Shown: positions 1 through 6,031, numbered from the stretch's first letter. The stretch: DNA of 6,060 nt from JBOHUC01 sp050733935 (GCA_050733935.1 JBOHUC010000023.1:1-6060), one strand, 5' to 3'. Notes: generated by a model not told the origin, from the letters alone. Translations and numbers: made by a program.

Positions 1-969
1 GCTCGCACCCGCGCCCGCGGCCCCGCCCGTGCCCGCCTCCGTCGAAACCGCGGATGCGCCGCGGGCCGCTCCGCCCAGGAGCGGGAACCCGAGCTCCTCG
101 CGCTTCGCAAGCCACGCGAGCGCGGACTGGCGCGCGAGCCTGCGAACACGGCCGATGTAGCCGACGCGCTCCGAGACCGAGATCGCCCCGCGCGCATCGA
201 GCAGGTTGAAGAGGTGCGAGCACTTGACGACCGCGTCGTAGCCGGGCAGGACGAGCTTCGCGGCGAGCAGCCGCTGCGCTTCGGCCTCCCAGCTCCCGAA
301 CATCGCGAACAGCTGCTCGACGTTCGCCTCCTCGAAGTTGTAACGCGAATACTCGACCTCGTTCTGCAGCCAGAGGTCGGCCCACGTGAGGAAACCGCCG
401 CGACCGTCCGCCGCATACTTCAAGTCGTGGACGCGCTCGGTTCCCTGGATCGCCATCGCAATCCGGTCGAGTCCGTACGTGATCTCGGCCGAGATCGGCT
501 CGAGATCGATCCCGCCCGCCTGCTGGAAGTACGTGAACTGCGTGATCTCCATCCCGTCCATCCACACCTGCCAGCCCAGGCCCCACGCGCCGAGCGTGGG
601 CGATTCCCAGTCGTCTTCGACGAGTCGCAGATCGTGGTCGCGCGGGTCGATGCCGAGCGTCTCGAGGCTCGCGAAGTACTGCTCGAGCACGTCGTCGGGC
701 GAGGGCTTCAAGATCACCTGGTACTGGTAGAAGCGCTGGAAGCGGTTCGGATTCTCGCCGTAGCGCCCGTCCTTCGGCCTTCGCGACGGTTCGACGTACG
801 CGCAGCGCCACGGCTCGGGACCGAGCGCGCGCAGGAAGGTCGCGGGATTGAACGTGCCGGCGCCCACTTCGGACGCGTACGGCTGCTCGAGCACGCACCC
901 GCGCTCGTGCCAGAAGCGCTCGAGCGCGAGCAGCATGTCCTGGAACGTCGCGGCCTTCGGGCGGCTCAT
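1..969 (-). CDS. glyQ: glycyl-tRNA synthetase alpha chain, 3' end beyond the window (possible GlyQS fusion)
   Basis: This is the catalytic (alpha) chain of the bacterial-type heterotetrameric glycyl-tRNA synthetase, a class II enzyme that charges tRNA-Gly in the cytoplasm. Family landmarks are seen throughout: TFQDMLLALERFW near residues 8-20, GTFNPATFLRALGPEPW at 38-54, YVEPSRRPKDGRYGENPNRF at 58-77, the WESPTLGAWGLGWQVW and GMEITQFTYFQQ stretches at 121-150, and SERVGYIGRVRRLAR at 266-280. The ATG at 969 gives the usual N-terminus; an AAGGAA lies 11 nt upstream at 981-986. The family-typical end, GFPLL, falls at residue 298 (position 76). The frame then stays open to base 1 through 25 more residues rich in Ala, Gly, Ser and Thr, which stand-alone alpha chains of about 300 residues lack. 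This may be a linker into a fused beta chain or a short tail ending just outside. It follows recO by 25 nt, an order (recO-glyQ-glyS) known from many bacteria. Confidence 0.95.
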   Translation of the reverse strand, partial: MSRPKAATFQDMLLALERFWHERGCVLEQPYASEVGAGTFNPATFLRALGPEPWRCAYVEPSRRPKDGRYGENPNRFQRFYQYQVILKPSPDDVLEQYFASLETLGIDPRDHDLRLVEDDWESPTLGAWGLGWQVWMDGMEITQFTYFQQAGGIDLEPISAEITYGLDRIAMAIQGTERVHDLKYAADGRGGFLTWADLWLQNEVEYSRYNFEEANVEQLFAMFGSWEAEAQRLLAAKLVLPGYDAVVKCSHLFNLLDARGAISVSERVGYIGRVRRLARQSALAWLAKREELGFPLLGGAARGASAVSTEAGTGGAAGAGAS

Positions 970-980
970 CGCGGAATCCG

Positions 981-986
981 TTCCTT
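981..986 (-). promoter_or_regulatory. probable ribosome binding site of glyQ
   Basis: AAGGAA on the minus strand, 11 nt before the glyQ ATG. The spacing is on the long side, but it is the only purine-rich match between the recO stop and glyQ. Confidence 0.5.
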
Positions 987-988
987 CG

Positions 989-1004
989 GCCGGCTCAGGC
1001 CGGC
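989..1004 (-). other. GC stem-loop across the recO stop codon
   Basis: GCCGGC, a 4-nt loop, then GCCGGC form a perfect 6-bp all-GC stem whose loop contains the recO stop codon (995-997). No T-tract follows on the minus strand, so it does not look like an intrinsic terminator. It could modulate translation of glyQ, whose ribosome site begins three bases further on. The role is inferred; such stems also arise by chance in GC-rich DNA. Confidence 0.35.
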
Positions 1005-1747
1005 ACGCCTTCGAGGGACAGGAGCATCGCCAGCGACTTGAAGCCGGCGAAGCGCTGGAAGTGGCTCTTCAGGTACAGCTCGGTCAGCTTGAGCATCTCG
1101 CCCGCGCGCGGCGAAGCGAACGGCTCGAGCACGTCGAGCGGAGTCGCCACGAGGTGCGCGAGCCCCGCGAGCGCTTCCGGTGAAGCGGCCGCGCACAGCG
1201 ACTCGGTCTCCGCGCAGCGCTCGCACACGGCGCCCCCGCGCGCGGGCGCCCAGCGCCCCGAAGGCGGGGCCCCGCATCCGGCGCAGCGATCGATCTCGGG
1301 ACGGTACCCGAGAAGCCCCGCCGCCTGGAGCTGAAACCCGAGCGTGACCGAGGCGAGCGTTTCGACGGGCACGGTGCGCATCGCTTCGAGGGCCGCGACG
1401 AGGAGCGCGTAGAGCGGAGGCATGGGCTCCGATTCCCACACGAGCCGGTCCACGAGCTCGAGCGCCGCCTGCGCGTGCGCGACGCGCGCGAGATCGCTCG
1501 CGCGCCAGTCCTCGATCACGTCCACTTTGGAGAGGAGATCGAGATCGCGTCCGTCCTTCCGGTAGAGCGTGACGTCGACGCGCGAAAGGGGCTCCAAGCC
1601 CGCCCCGAAACGGCTCTTCGATCCGCGCGCGCCCTTCGCGACTCCGCGCACGAGCCCGAACTCGCGACTGTAGAGCACCGCGATCCGGCTCGTGTCACCG
1701 AGCGGATACGTGCGGACCACGATCGCTTCACACCGGGTCAGGGCCAT
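995..1747 (-). CDS. recO: DNA repair protein RecO
   Basis: RecO works with RecR (and RecF) to load RecA onto SSB-coated single-stranded DNA in the RecFOR gap-repair pathway. The 250-residue product has the usual family length. The N-terminal OB-fold region starts with CEAIVVRTYPLGDTSRIAVLYS (about residues 6-27), the classic RecO opening, followed by GLVRGVAKGARGSKSRFGAGLEP at 31-53. A C4 zinc motif, CxxC at 155/158 and CxxC at 175/178, sits in the C-terminal helical domain; this motif is present in many but not all RecO proteins. The ATG at 1747 places the family start correctly. It has no clear Shine-Dalgarno and lies inside the end of the upstream DUF502 gene (20-bp overlap), so translation is probably coupled. 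glyQ follows after 25 nt in the same operon. Confidence 0.93.
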   Translation of the reverse strand: MALTRCEAIVVRTYPLGDTSRIAVLYSREFGLVRGVAKGARGSKSRFGAGLEPLSRVDVTLYRKDGRDLDLLSKVDVIEDWRASDLARVAHAQAALELVDRLVWESEPMPPLYALLVAALEAMRTVPVETLASVTLGFQLQAAGLLGYRPEIDRCAGCGAPPSGRWAPARGGAVCERCAETESLCAAASPEALAGLAHLVATPLDVLEPFASPRAGEMLKLTELYLKSHFQRFAGFKSLAMLLSLEGVPA

Positions 1748-2402
1748 GGGGCGCTTCGGGGTTCGGGGCCTTCACCGCTTCCGCGGGCGTCTGCACGACG
1801 CCCGCCGAGGCGATGAGCTTGACCGCCTGCTCGACCGAAAGCGCGAGCGGGCGAACGTTCGCTTCGGGCACGAGTCGGAAGTACCCGCTGGTCGGGTTCG
1901 GGGTGTTCGGGATGAACACACTCACGAGCCGGGTGCCGGCCTTCTCGTGGAGCTCGGGCGGCGGATCGGCGGAGCGGAACCCGATAACCCAGACGCCGGG
2001 CCGCGGGTATTCGACCAGGAGCACCTGGCGGAACGCGGTCCGGCGTCCGGAGAGGAACGCTTCTCCTAAACCCTTGGTAGCGGAGTAGATGATACGGGCG
2101 AGCGGGAGGCGGGTCAAGACGCGCTCCCACGCCGCGAGCGCCCCCGTGCCGGCGAGCGAGCTCGCGACGAACCCGGCAAGCAGGAGGAGCAAGATCATCG
2201 CGATGAGACCGAGCCCCGGGATTCGCCCTTCCGGCAACCACGGCGCTTCGAGGGCCGGGAACTTGATGTACTTGCCGAGCAGGCTGTCGAGCACCGACAG
2301 GAATCGGAACAGCACCCAAAGCGTGATCGCAGACGGACCCAACACGAGGAGCCCGGTCAGGAAATAGGTGCGCAGCCTTGGCCAGGTTCCGTTCGTGCTC
2401 AT
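1728..2402 (-). CDS. DUF502 family two-helix membrane protein
   Basis: A 224-residue inner-membrane protein of the DUF502 family, whose molecular function is not established. Two hydrophobic segments are clear, at about residues 12-36 and 62-84, with RIPGLGLI leading into the second. Conserved family stretches follow: PLARIIYSATKGLGEAF at 100-116 and VFIPNTPNPTSGYFRLVPE at 162-180, then SVEQAVKLIASAGVV at 189-203. A short Pro/Ala-rich tail ends the protein. The ATG at 2402 is preferred over an in-frame ATG at 2591 because it has an AGAGGA site 7 nt upstream and because the 63 extra residues are Arg-rich and unlike the family. The gene heads an operon with recO (20-bp overlap) and glyQ. Any link to recombination or tRNA charging is only positional. 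Confidence 0.9.
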   Translation of the reverse strand: MSTNGTWPRLRTYFLTGLLVLGPSAITLWVLFRFLSVLDSLLGKYIKFPALEAPWLPEGRIPGLGLIAMILLLLLAGFVASSLAGTGALAAWERVLTRLPLARIIYSATKGLGEAFLSGRRTAFRQVLLVEYPRPGVWVIGFRSADPPPELHEKAGTRLVSVFIPNTPNPTSGYFRLVPEANVRPLALSVEQAVKLIASAGVVQTPAEAVKAPNPEAPHGPDPV

Positions 2403-2409
2403 CGACGCT

Positions 2410-2415
2410 TCCTCT
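2410..2415 (-). promoter_or_regulatory. ribosome binding site deciding the DUF502 start
   Basis: AGAGGA on the minus strand, 7 nt before the ATG at 2402. It settles the choice between this start and the upstream in-frame ATG at 2591, which would add 63 residues of non-conserved Arg-rich sequence. Confidence 0.75.
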
Positions 2416-2496
2416 GGTGGGAGTCGATCGCCCCTCCGCGCCCAACGATCGCGAAGCCCGCGCGCCCTCTTTTCATGCGGAAGCTCCCTGGGCTTC

Positions 2497-2544
2497 GCTC
2501 CGAGGGTGCGTCGGAGCAATCGACTCCCCCCGCGAGCATTCGCG
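2497..2544 (-). repeat. two adjacent short inverted repeats in the operon leader
   Basis: GCTCCGA (2497-2503) pairs with TCGGAGC (2511-2517) around a 7-nt loop. CGCGA (2531-2535) pairs with TCGCG (2540-2544) around GCAT. Both would lie in a 5' leader of the DUF502 operon if transcription starts upstream of 2544. They may be leader structure or chance pairing in GC-rich DNA. Confidence 0.3.
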
Positions 2545-2730
2545 GCATGCGACCGGGCAGTCGACGCGCGCTCGAAACGGACGCGTGGCAAGTGTGCGGA
2601 CCCGATCGGCGAGTGCCGGCCCGGTCAACTTGAGGGAAGCGGTACCAGACCTCGGCTTCATCCCATGCCTGCATTTCACCGGTTAGTTGATTCTCCTGAA
2701 AGCTGCACCGACTTGGGTGTCCTGCAGTGA

Positions 2731-2761
2731 ATGGCGCGCGGCTTTCCAAACCGCGCGCCAT
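2731..2761 (-). terminator. strong stem-loop behind the oxidase gene, probable 3' end of its mRNA
   Basis: ATGGCGCGCGG (2731-2741) and CCGCGCGCCAT (2751-2761) form a perfect 11-bp GC-rich stem with a 9-nt loop, beginning 26 bases past the oxidase stop codon. Neither side has a T-tract, so it is not a textbook intrinsic terminator. High-GC bacteria often use such U-poor hairpins to end or protect transcripts. The position directly behind a gene is the main argument for the call. Confidence 0.6.
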
Positions 2762-2787
2762 CTCGTTGGACCGAGAGTGGCCAGAAC

Positions 2788-4710
2788 TCATTCGGCAGAC
2801 GCGAAGATCATCTTCTTTCGGCTCCGCCAGTCCCCGGCTTCCATGAGATAGAAGAAAACCCCTGGGCTGACCCGTCGACCGCCGTCGTCGCGACCATCCC
2901 AAACGACCTCTCCAGGCCCGGCCGCCACAACCCGATCCACAAGCGTTCGGATCAGGCGACCGGCCACGTCGTGGATCCGAATGCGCACGTGCTGAGAGGC
3001 GGGAAGCGTGTACGCGATCGTTGCGAATCCGAGTGAAGGATTGGGGCGAGGCGCATCAAGCTTGAACGTCCATGTCGGACTCGGATCGATTACGGAAGAC
3101 CGAGCCGTCGTTGCATTCGTCTGCGCTGTAGGGGTGGTCGTGCTCTGGCTCGTGACGAAGAAGGACCTCACCTTCCCAGTAGGGAGTGTGGGTGCGGACC
3201 AGCGGACCACCAGCGTGTCGCGCTCGGCAAGTTGAGTTGAGCCGCCACCCGCGGATACGACCGCAGAACTCACCGAGCCGAGTCGGGAGTGATCGGCGGT
3301 CAAGAGGTCCAGGACTGTCACCGAAGGCCCGGCGGCGCCGACGGAAGTAGCGACATGGCCCGCATTGCGAATCTGAGTACGTTGTCCGAACACAAGTCGC
3401 ACGCGCTCGAGGCACGAATCGATGACTTCTTCGGCAAACTCCAACCGAGGTTCGAATCGACCGATCTCGCGCCAACCACCAGACGAGTCCTTCGTCTGCG
3501 CCAATGCCCGCAGGTCTAGGTCACCCGCCGCGGGGAGATCCCGGCTGCCCCGCCGGGCCTCGAGGAACAGAGGGACTCTCGTGCCAGCCGGAGCATCGAA
3601 CTCGATCTCGAGCGTGTCCCCGGCGTTCGCCACGAACGAGCCATCGCCCATATCGGCGGCCGCGGATGTGGTGTCTTTGGCTCGATACCCAAGTGATCGC
3701 GCACCAACCGTGGTTCCGACGAGATAAGAGCTCTTCGCCGCAAAAGCTCGGACGTTCGAGTCGTGATCGAGTGCCATGAGGGCCACCCGATCCACACTCG
3801 TGGTACTACCCGGGCGCTGGACGATCCGCAAGGCGTGCGCGCCCCTTGAATTGTCCAGACTCGAGTGAAGTTTCAGAGGCGGAGAGGCCTCGCCGGCCAC
3901 GAGGAGCGAATTCTCTTCCTCCCAGCCCGAGGATCCGCCTCCTGCGAACATGGCTCCGCCACCGAACATGCAAAGACAGTCCTCCTCGGATGGCACAGCC
4001 GACACCTGCACCCACTTTCCAATCGACGGCGTGTCGTCACTCTTCACCAGGAAGAGCAGGTAGTCACCAGGAGGGGCGACGCTCGATGAACTCGGGGAAT
4101 CGATGAGGAGCACCTTCGGCGCAGGAGGTGGACCACCATCGCAGTATTGAAAAGTGAGCGGCACATAACGCTGATCCTGGTTGAACGCATGTGTCGAGGA
4201 GGCAGGCTTGATCAGAGCGACTTTTGTCACATCCGGGTTGGGAGTGCAGATCGTGAACTGCTGGTTGTACGTGACATGATCCGGAACGTAGACCACAGTC
4301 GGCCGTGGTTTCAGGTTGCCACTTGCATCGTAGAGATAGGGAGGGCAGAAGATCGAGGCGCGGCGCATGTCACGCCAGGCCTGATTGGTCGTATCCGAAA
4401 CAGATAGCTCGATGTTTCCTCCGACGGAGAGCACGCGGCCGTCGGGGAGCAAGATCGCGCTCGAGTGATAGCCCCGGATGGCGGGATCGGCATCAAGCGC
4501 ATTGGTGCCCGAACCTGGTGACCACGTGAAGGCGTTAGGGTTCCAGAGTTGAGGCGTCCTCATGGGTAGCGTTGGAGTCGTGTTGTTGATGATCCGGGTA
4601 CCGCCGGAGACGAGAACCTGACCGTTTGGCAGCACGGTCAGATTATGGTTCACGCGCGCCAGCATGGTGTCGCGCGTAACCCAGTTGTTTGCGGTTTCGA
4701 ACTCGTCCAC
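2788..4710 (-). CDS. galactose oxidase-like copper-radical oxidase, C-terminal part (downstream of frame change)
   Basis: This frame carries the rest of the oxidase begun at 5846; the joined protein would be about 1019 residues. From position 4710 it reads DEFETANNWV and then HNLTVLPNGQVLVSGG, matching the propeller repeat before the copper site in galactose oxidase. RGYHSSAILLPDGRV follows, with the Tyr-His pair (codons near 4465-4470) corresponding to Tyr495-His496 of Fusarium galactose oxidase. A DUF1929 early-set domain then begins around RPTVVYVPDHVTYNQQF, and its THAFNQDQRYVPLTF (His codon at 4189-4191) matches the His581 ligand. A Gly-rich insert with a CLC motif and some 280 residues of unassigned, probably beta-rich sequence come next. 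The last ~90 residues (PRPNPS to the end) are a FlgD-like Ig domain with VRIRIHDVAGRLIRTLV and VVWDGRDDGGRRVSPGVFFY, typical of cell-surface or secreted proteins. The frame is also open upstream to 5721, but that part is a shadow. The first Met after the join is at 4665. Substrate is unknown. Confidence 0.85.
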   Translation of the reverse strand: MDEFETANNWVTRDTMLARVNHNLTVLPNGQVLVSGGTRIINNTTPTLPMRTPQLWNPNAFTWSPGSGTNALDADPAIRGYHSSAILLPDGRVLSVGGNIELSVSDTTNQAWRDMRRASIFCPPYLYDASGNLKPRPTVVYVPDHVTYNQQFTICTPNPDVTKVALIKPASSTHAFNQDQRYVPLTFQYCDGGPPPAPKVLLIDSPSSSSVAPPGDYLLFLVKSDDTPSIGKWVQVSAVPSEEDCLCMFGGGAMFAGGGSSGWEEENSLLVAGEASPPLKLHSSLDNSRGAHALRIVQRPGSTTSVDRVALMALDHDSNVRAFAAKSSYLVGTTVGARSLGYRAKDTTSAAADMGDGSFVANAGDTLEIEFDAPAGTRVPLFLEARRGSRDLPAAGDLDLRALAQTKDSSGGWREIGRFEPRLEFAEEVIDSCLERVRLVFGQRTQIRNAGHVATSVGAAGPSVTVLDLLTADHSRLGSVSSAVVSAGGGSTQLAERDTLVVRWSAPTLPTGKVRSFFVTSQSTTTPTAQTNATTARSSVIDPSPTWTFKLDAPRPNPSLGFATIAYTLPASQHVRIRIHDVAGRLIRTLVDRVVAAGPGEVVWDGRDDGGRRVSPGVFFYLMEAGDWRSRKKMIFASAE

Positions 4711-5846
4711 GGATCCGCGCCGCCAAAGACCAACATGCGCTGATTGTCGCGATCGGCGATCGCCGCGTGTCCCGAACGCGGCGATGGGCCTGTGCCCGTT
4801 GGGAACAGCTCTGTCCAGACATATTGGCCGACACCGGGCGTCAGCGTCCAGACATCGCCTTTGACTTTCACCACGCTCTGCTGAAACACCCCGCCGAAAA
4901 CGACCATCGTGTTGTCGGCGATCATGACCGCGGAGTGGCGCATGCGGGGTGCCGGCTTTGGATTGGAACTCGTTACGTTGGCCCAACCATAGGTGAATCC
5001 GCCGTCGACTTGCCCGACGTACATCGGGCGCAAGTCGTTGAGAAGATCTGCATCCGCGGTCCCCTTGCGTCCGCCGAAGATCATGAGCGGAGTGGTCTCT
5101 TTGTAGAAGACAGCGGTGTGCCCTTCGCGAGGCTCGGGTGGCGTCCCGGCCGGGGTGGGCAAAACCGTAGAATCCCACGGACCCGGCGGCGTCAGAATTT
5201 CCCGGTACAAGCTGTCCGAGGGAGTCGTCCAGGTAGGATCCGCCGTACTCTTGCCACCCCACATGAGAAGGTGATTGTACTCGCTTCCCGAGAACGTCAT
5301 GACCTCCCCGCTCGGCAGCGTCGTGTTGGTGGGGTACCAGCGGCGGGCGGCCATTTTCATGCTGCTTTGAAACTCCCACTGCTTCGTATCCGGATGGAAA
5401 ACCACGCTCGTGTCGATCCCGATTTCGATCGCCTCGTTCCCGCCAGTGATCAAAAGCGAACCGTCGGCGAGTGCCGAATGGCCGGCGCAGAAGATGTTCG
5501 CCGGCGGCGGGGACACCGTAATGCTGGTGAAGCTCCCAACCGGGAAGCTGTCGCATTGGGTCTGGTTCGGATTCCAACCCAGGAGTCCGCCCCAGAACTC
5601 GCCACCGAACTTGCCCTCCCACCAAAGAACCTGGCTGTGATGCGACCCGTAGCCGCGGGTCAGGACGATATGGATCGGGACAAAAGACCTGTTTGCACCA
5701 GGCGTCTCCTGCGAGGTCCACTTGCCGTTGATGTGGGGGGCGCCTTGCGCCGGCGGCGAAGGAGGGCCTAAAATTGAAGCCGCAATCAACACCATCACGA
5801 GGGGCAAGGGCGATGGCCGGGGCTTGGGTTCAATGCGAGGATTCAT
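4650..5846 (-). CDS. galactose oxidase-like copper-radical oxidase, N-terminal part (frame breaks near 4707)
   Basis: The start of a secreted copper-radical oxidase, a family that oxidises alcohols or aldehydes to aldehydes or acids, making H2O2. A signal peptide is clear: charged N-terminus, hydrophobic LPLVMVLIAASIL at about 14-26, and a likely cleavage near AQG-A at 33-36. NIFCAGHSALADGSLLITGG contains Cys120 and MKMAARRWYPTNTTLPSGEV contains Tyr171, matching the thioether-linked Cys228 and Tyr272 of galactose oxidase. The residue aligned with the stacking Trp290 is Glu189 here. Kelch-type repeats follow, with HTAVFY..LMIFGG, HSAVMI..MVVFGG and HAAIAD..MLVFGG at 243-376. True similarity ends at FGGADPW (residue 380, position 4707). 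The last 18 residues to the stop at 4650 are out of frame, and the protein continues in another frame. The ATG at 5846 has GGAG 9 nt upstream. The gene is monocistronic by layout. Confidence 0.85.
   Translation of the reverse strand: MNPRIEPKPRPSPLPLVMVLIAASILGPPSPPAQGAPHINGKWTSQETPGANRSFVPIHIVLTRGYGSHHSQVLWWEGKFGGEFWGGLLGWNPNQTQCDSFPVGSFTSITVSPPPANIFCAGHSALADGSLLITGGNEAIEIGIDTSVVFHPDTKQWEFQSSMKMAARRWYPTNTTLPSGEVMTFSGSEYNHLLMWGGKSTADPTWTTPSDSLYREILTPPGPWDSTVLPTPAGTPPEPREGHTAVFYKETTPLMIFGGRKGTADADLLNDLRPMYVGQVDGGFTYGWANVTSSNPKPAPRMRHSAVMIADNTMVVFGGVFQQSVVKVKGDVWTLTPGVGQYVWTELFPTGTGPSPRSGHAAIADRDNQRMLVFGGADPWTSSKPQTTGLRATPCWRA
4698..4715 (-). other. frame change inside the oxidase gene
   Basis: Upstream, homology runs in the frame of the ATG at 5846 up to FGGADPW. 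Downstream it resumes as DEFETANNWVTRD in the frame one base back (-1). There is no canonical slippery heptamer, so programmed frameshifting is unlikely. The distance from the Gly-Gly of this repeat to the next Trp is short compared with the preceding repeat. A deletion of several codons plus one or two bases is therefore as possible as a single missing base. A sequencing or assembly error cannot be excluded. Confidence 0.75.
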
Positions 5847-5855
5847 GGCAGGGCA

Positions 5856-5859
5856 CTCC
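5856..5859 (-). promoter_or_regulatory. ribosome binding site of the oxidase gene
   Basis: GGAG on the minus strand, 9 nt before the ATG at 5846. With the signal peptide directly after that ATG, it fixes the true start and shows that the Met at 5721 in the other frame is not used. Confidence 0.65.
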
Positions 5860-5885
5860 AGTTTCGTGGGATATGCAGGGGTTCT

Positions 5886-5900
5886 GCGTTCCGGGAACGC
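5886..5900. promoter_or_regulatory. perfect 15-bp palindrome, candidate operator
   Basis: GCGTTCC, one central G, then GGAACGC form a perfect dyad with 7-bp arms, 40 bases upstream of the oxidase ATG and in the space between two divergent genes. Size and position fit a binding site for a dimeric regulator, but no regulator gene is visible in the window. As RNA it could fold only as a 5-bp stem with a 5-nt loop. Confidence 0.4.
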
Positions 5901-6018
5901 GGAGGGGTAGAGAGGGAAGAACGTGAACCCGACGGGCTAAGCTCAACAGGTGTGTAAAAGGCTGAAGGCGACGTACCCTTCTGGTTCCACCAAGAACCCG
6001 GGCCGAGTGCCCGCCAAG

Positions 6019-6024
6019 AAGGAG
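6019..6024 (+). promoter_or_regulatory. ribosome binding site of the partial plus-strand gene
   Basis: AAGGAG, a near-consensus Shine-Dalgarno, 7 nt before the GTG at 6032. Confidence 0.6.
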
Positions 6025-6031
6025 CGTCGCC

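Larger units (their letters stand above)
2403..2787. other. intergenic region and leader of the DUF502-recO-glyQ operon
   Basis: No convincing gene is seen on either strand. Open frames here are Arg/Ser-rich, lack a well-spaced ribosome site and resemble no family I know. The stretch should contain the promoter of the DUF502-recO-glyQ operon, since the upstream oxidase gene ends at 2788 and a strong stem-loop follows it, but I found no good -35/-10 pair. Short inverted repeats lie at 2497-2517 and 2531-2544, and a larger one at 2731-2761. Confidence 0.6.
5847..6031. other. divergent intergenic region between the oxidase and the plus-strand gene
   Basis: This 185-base stretch should hold promoters for both directions. 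I see no convincing -35/-10 pair. It contains a perfect palindrome at 5886-5900 and a short hairpin, GGTTC/GAACC, at 5983-5998 in the leader of the plus-strand gene. Confidence 0.5.

Noticed and set aside
214..1041. Plus-strand 275-residue open frame opposite glyQ
   Set aside because: It is the antisense of a clearly conserved glyQ, with the Arg/Glu/Val/Leu-rich make-up typical of high-GC antisense frames.
2403..2591. 63-residue N-terminal extension of the DUF502 protein to an ATG at 2591
   Set aside because: The extension is Arg-rich and non-conserved, and the ATG at 2402 has a good ribosome site and the family's normal N-terminus.
2473..2679. Minus-strand 68-residue open frame in the gap before the DUF502 gene
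   Set aside because: No well-spaced ribosome site, Arg/Ser/Thr-rich composition like neighbouring shadow frames, and no recognisable motif. The two Cys pairs look accidental.
4698..4715. Programmed -1 ribosomal frameshifting at the oxidase join
   Set aside because: No X-XXY-YYZ heptamer and no clear downstream stem or pseudoknot at the junction. Mutation or sequence error explains it more simply.
4689..5771. Plus-strand 360-residue open frame opposite the oxidase
   Set aside because: Antisense shadow: Arg-rich, no domain pattern, and the opposite strand carries catalytic motifs of a known family.
5983..6015. Small hairpins (GGTTC/GAACC and GGGC/GCCC) before the plus-strand GTG as a riboswitch
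   Set aside because: Stems of 4-5 bp without conserved riboswitch core sequence; too short to support more than chance pairing.
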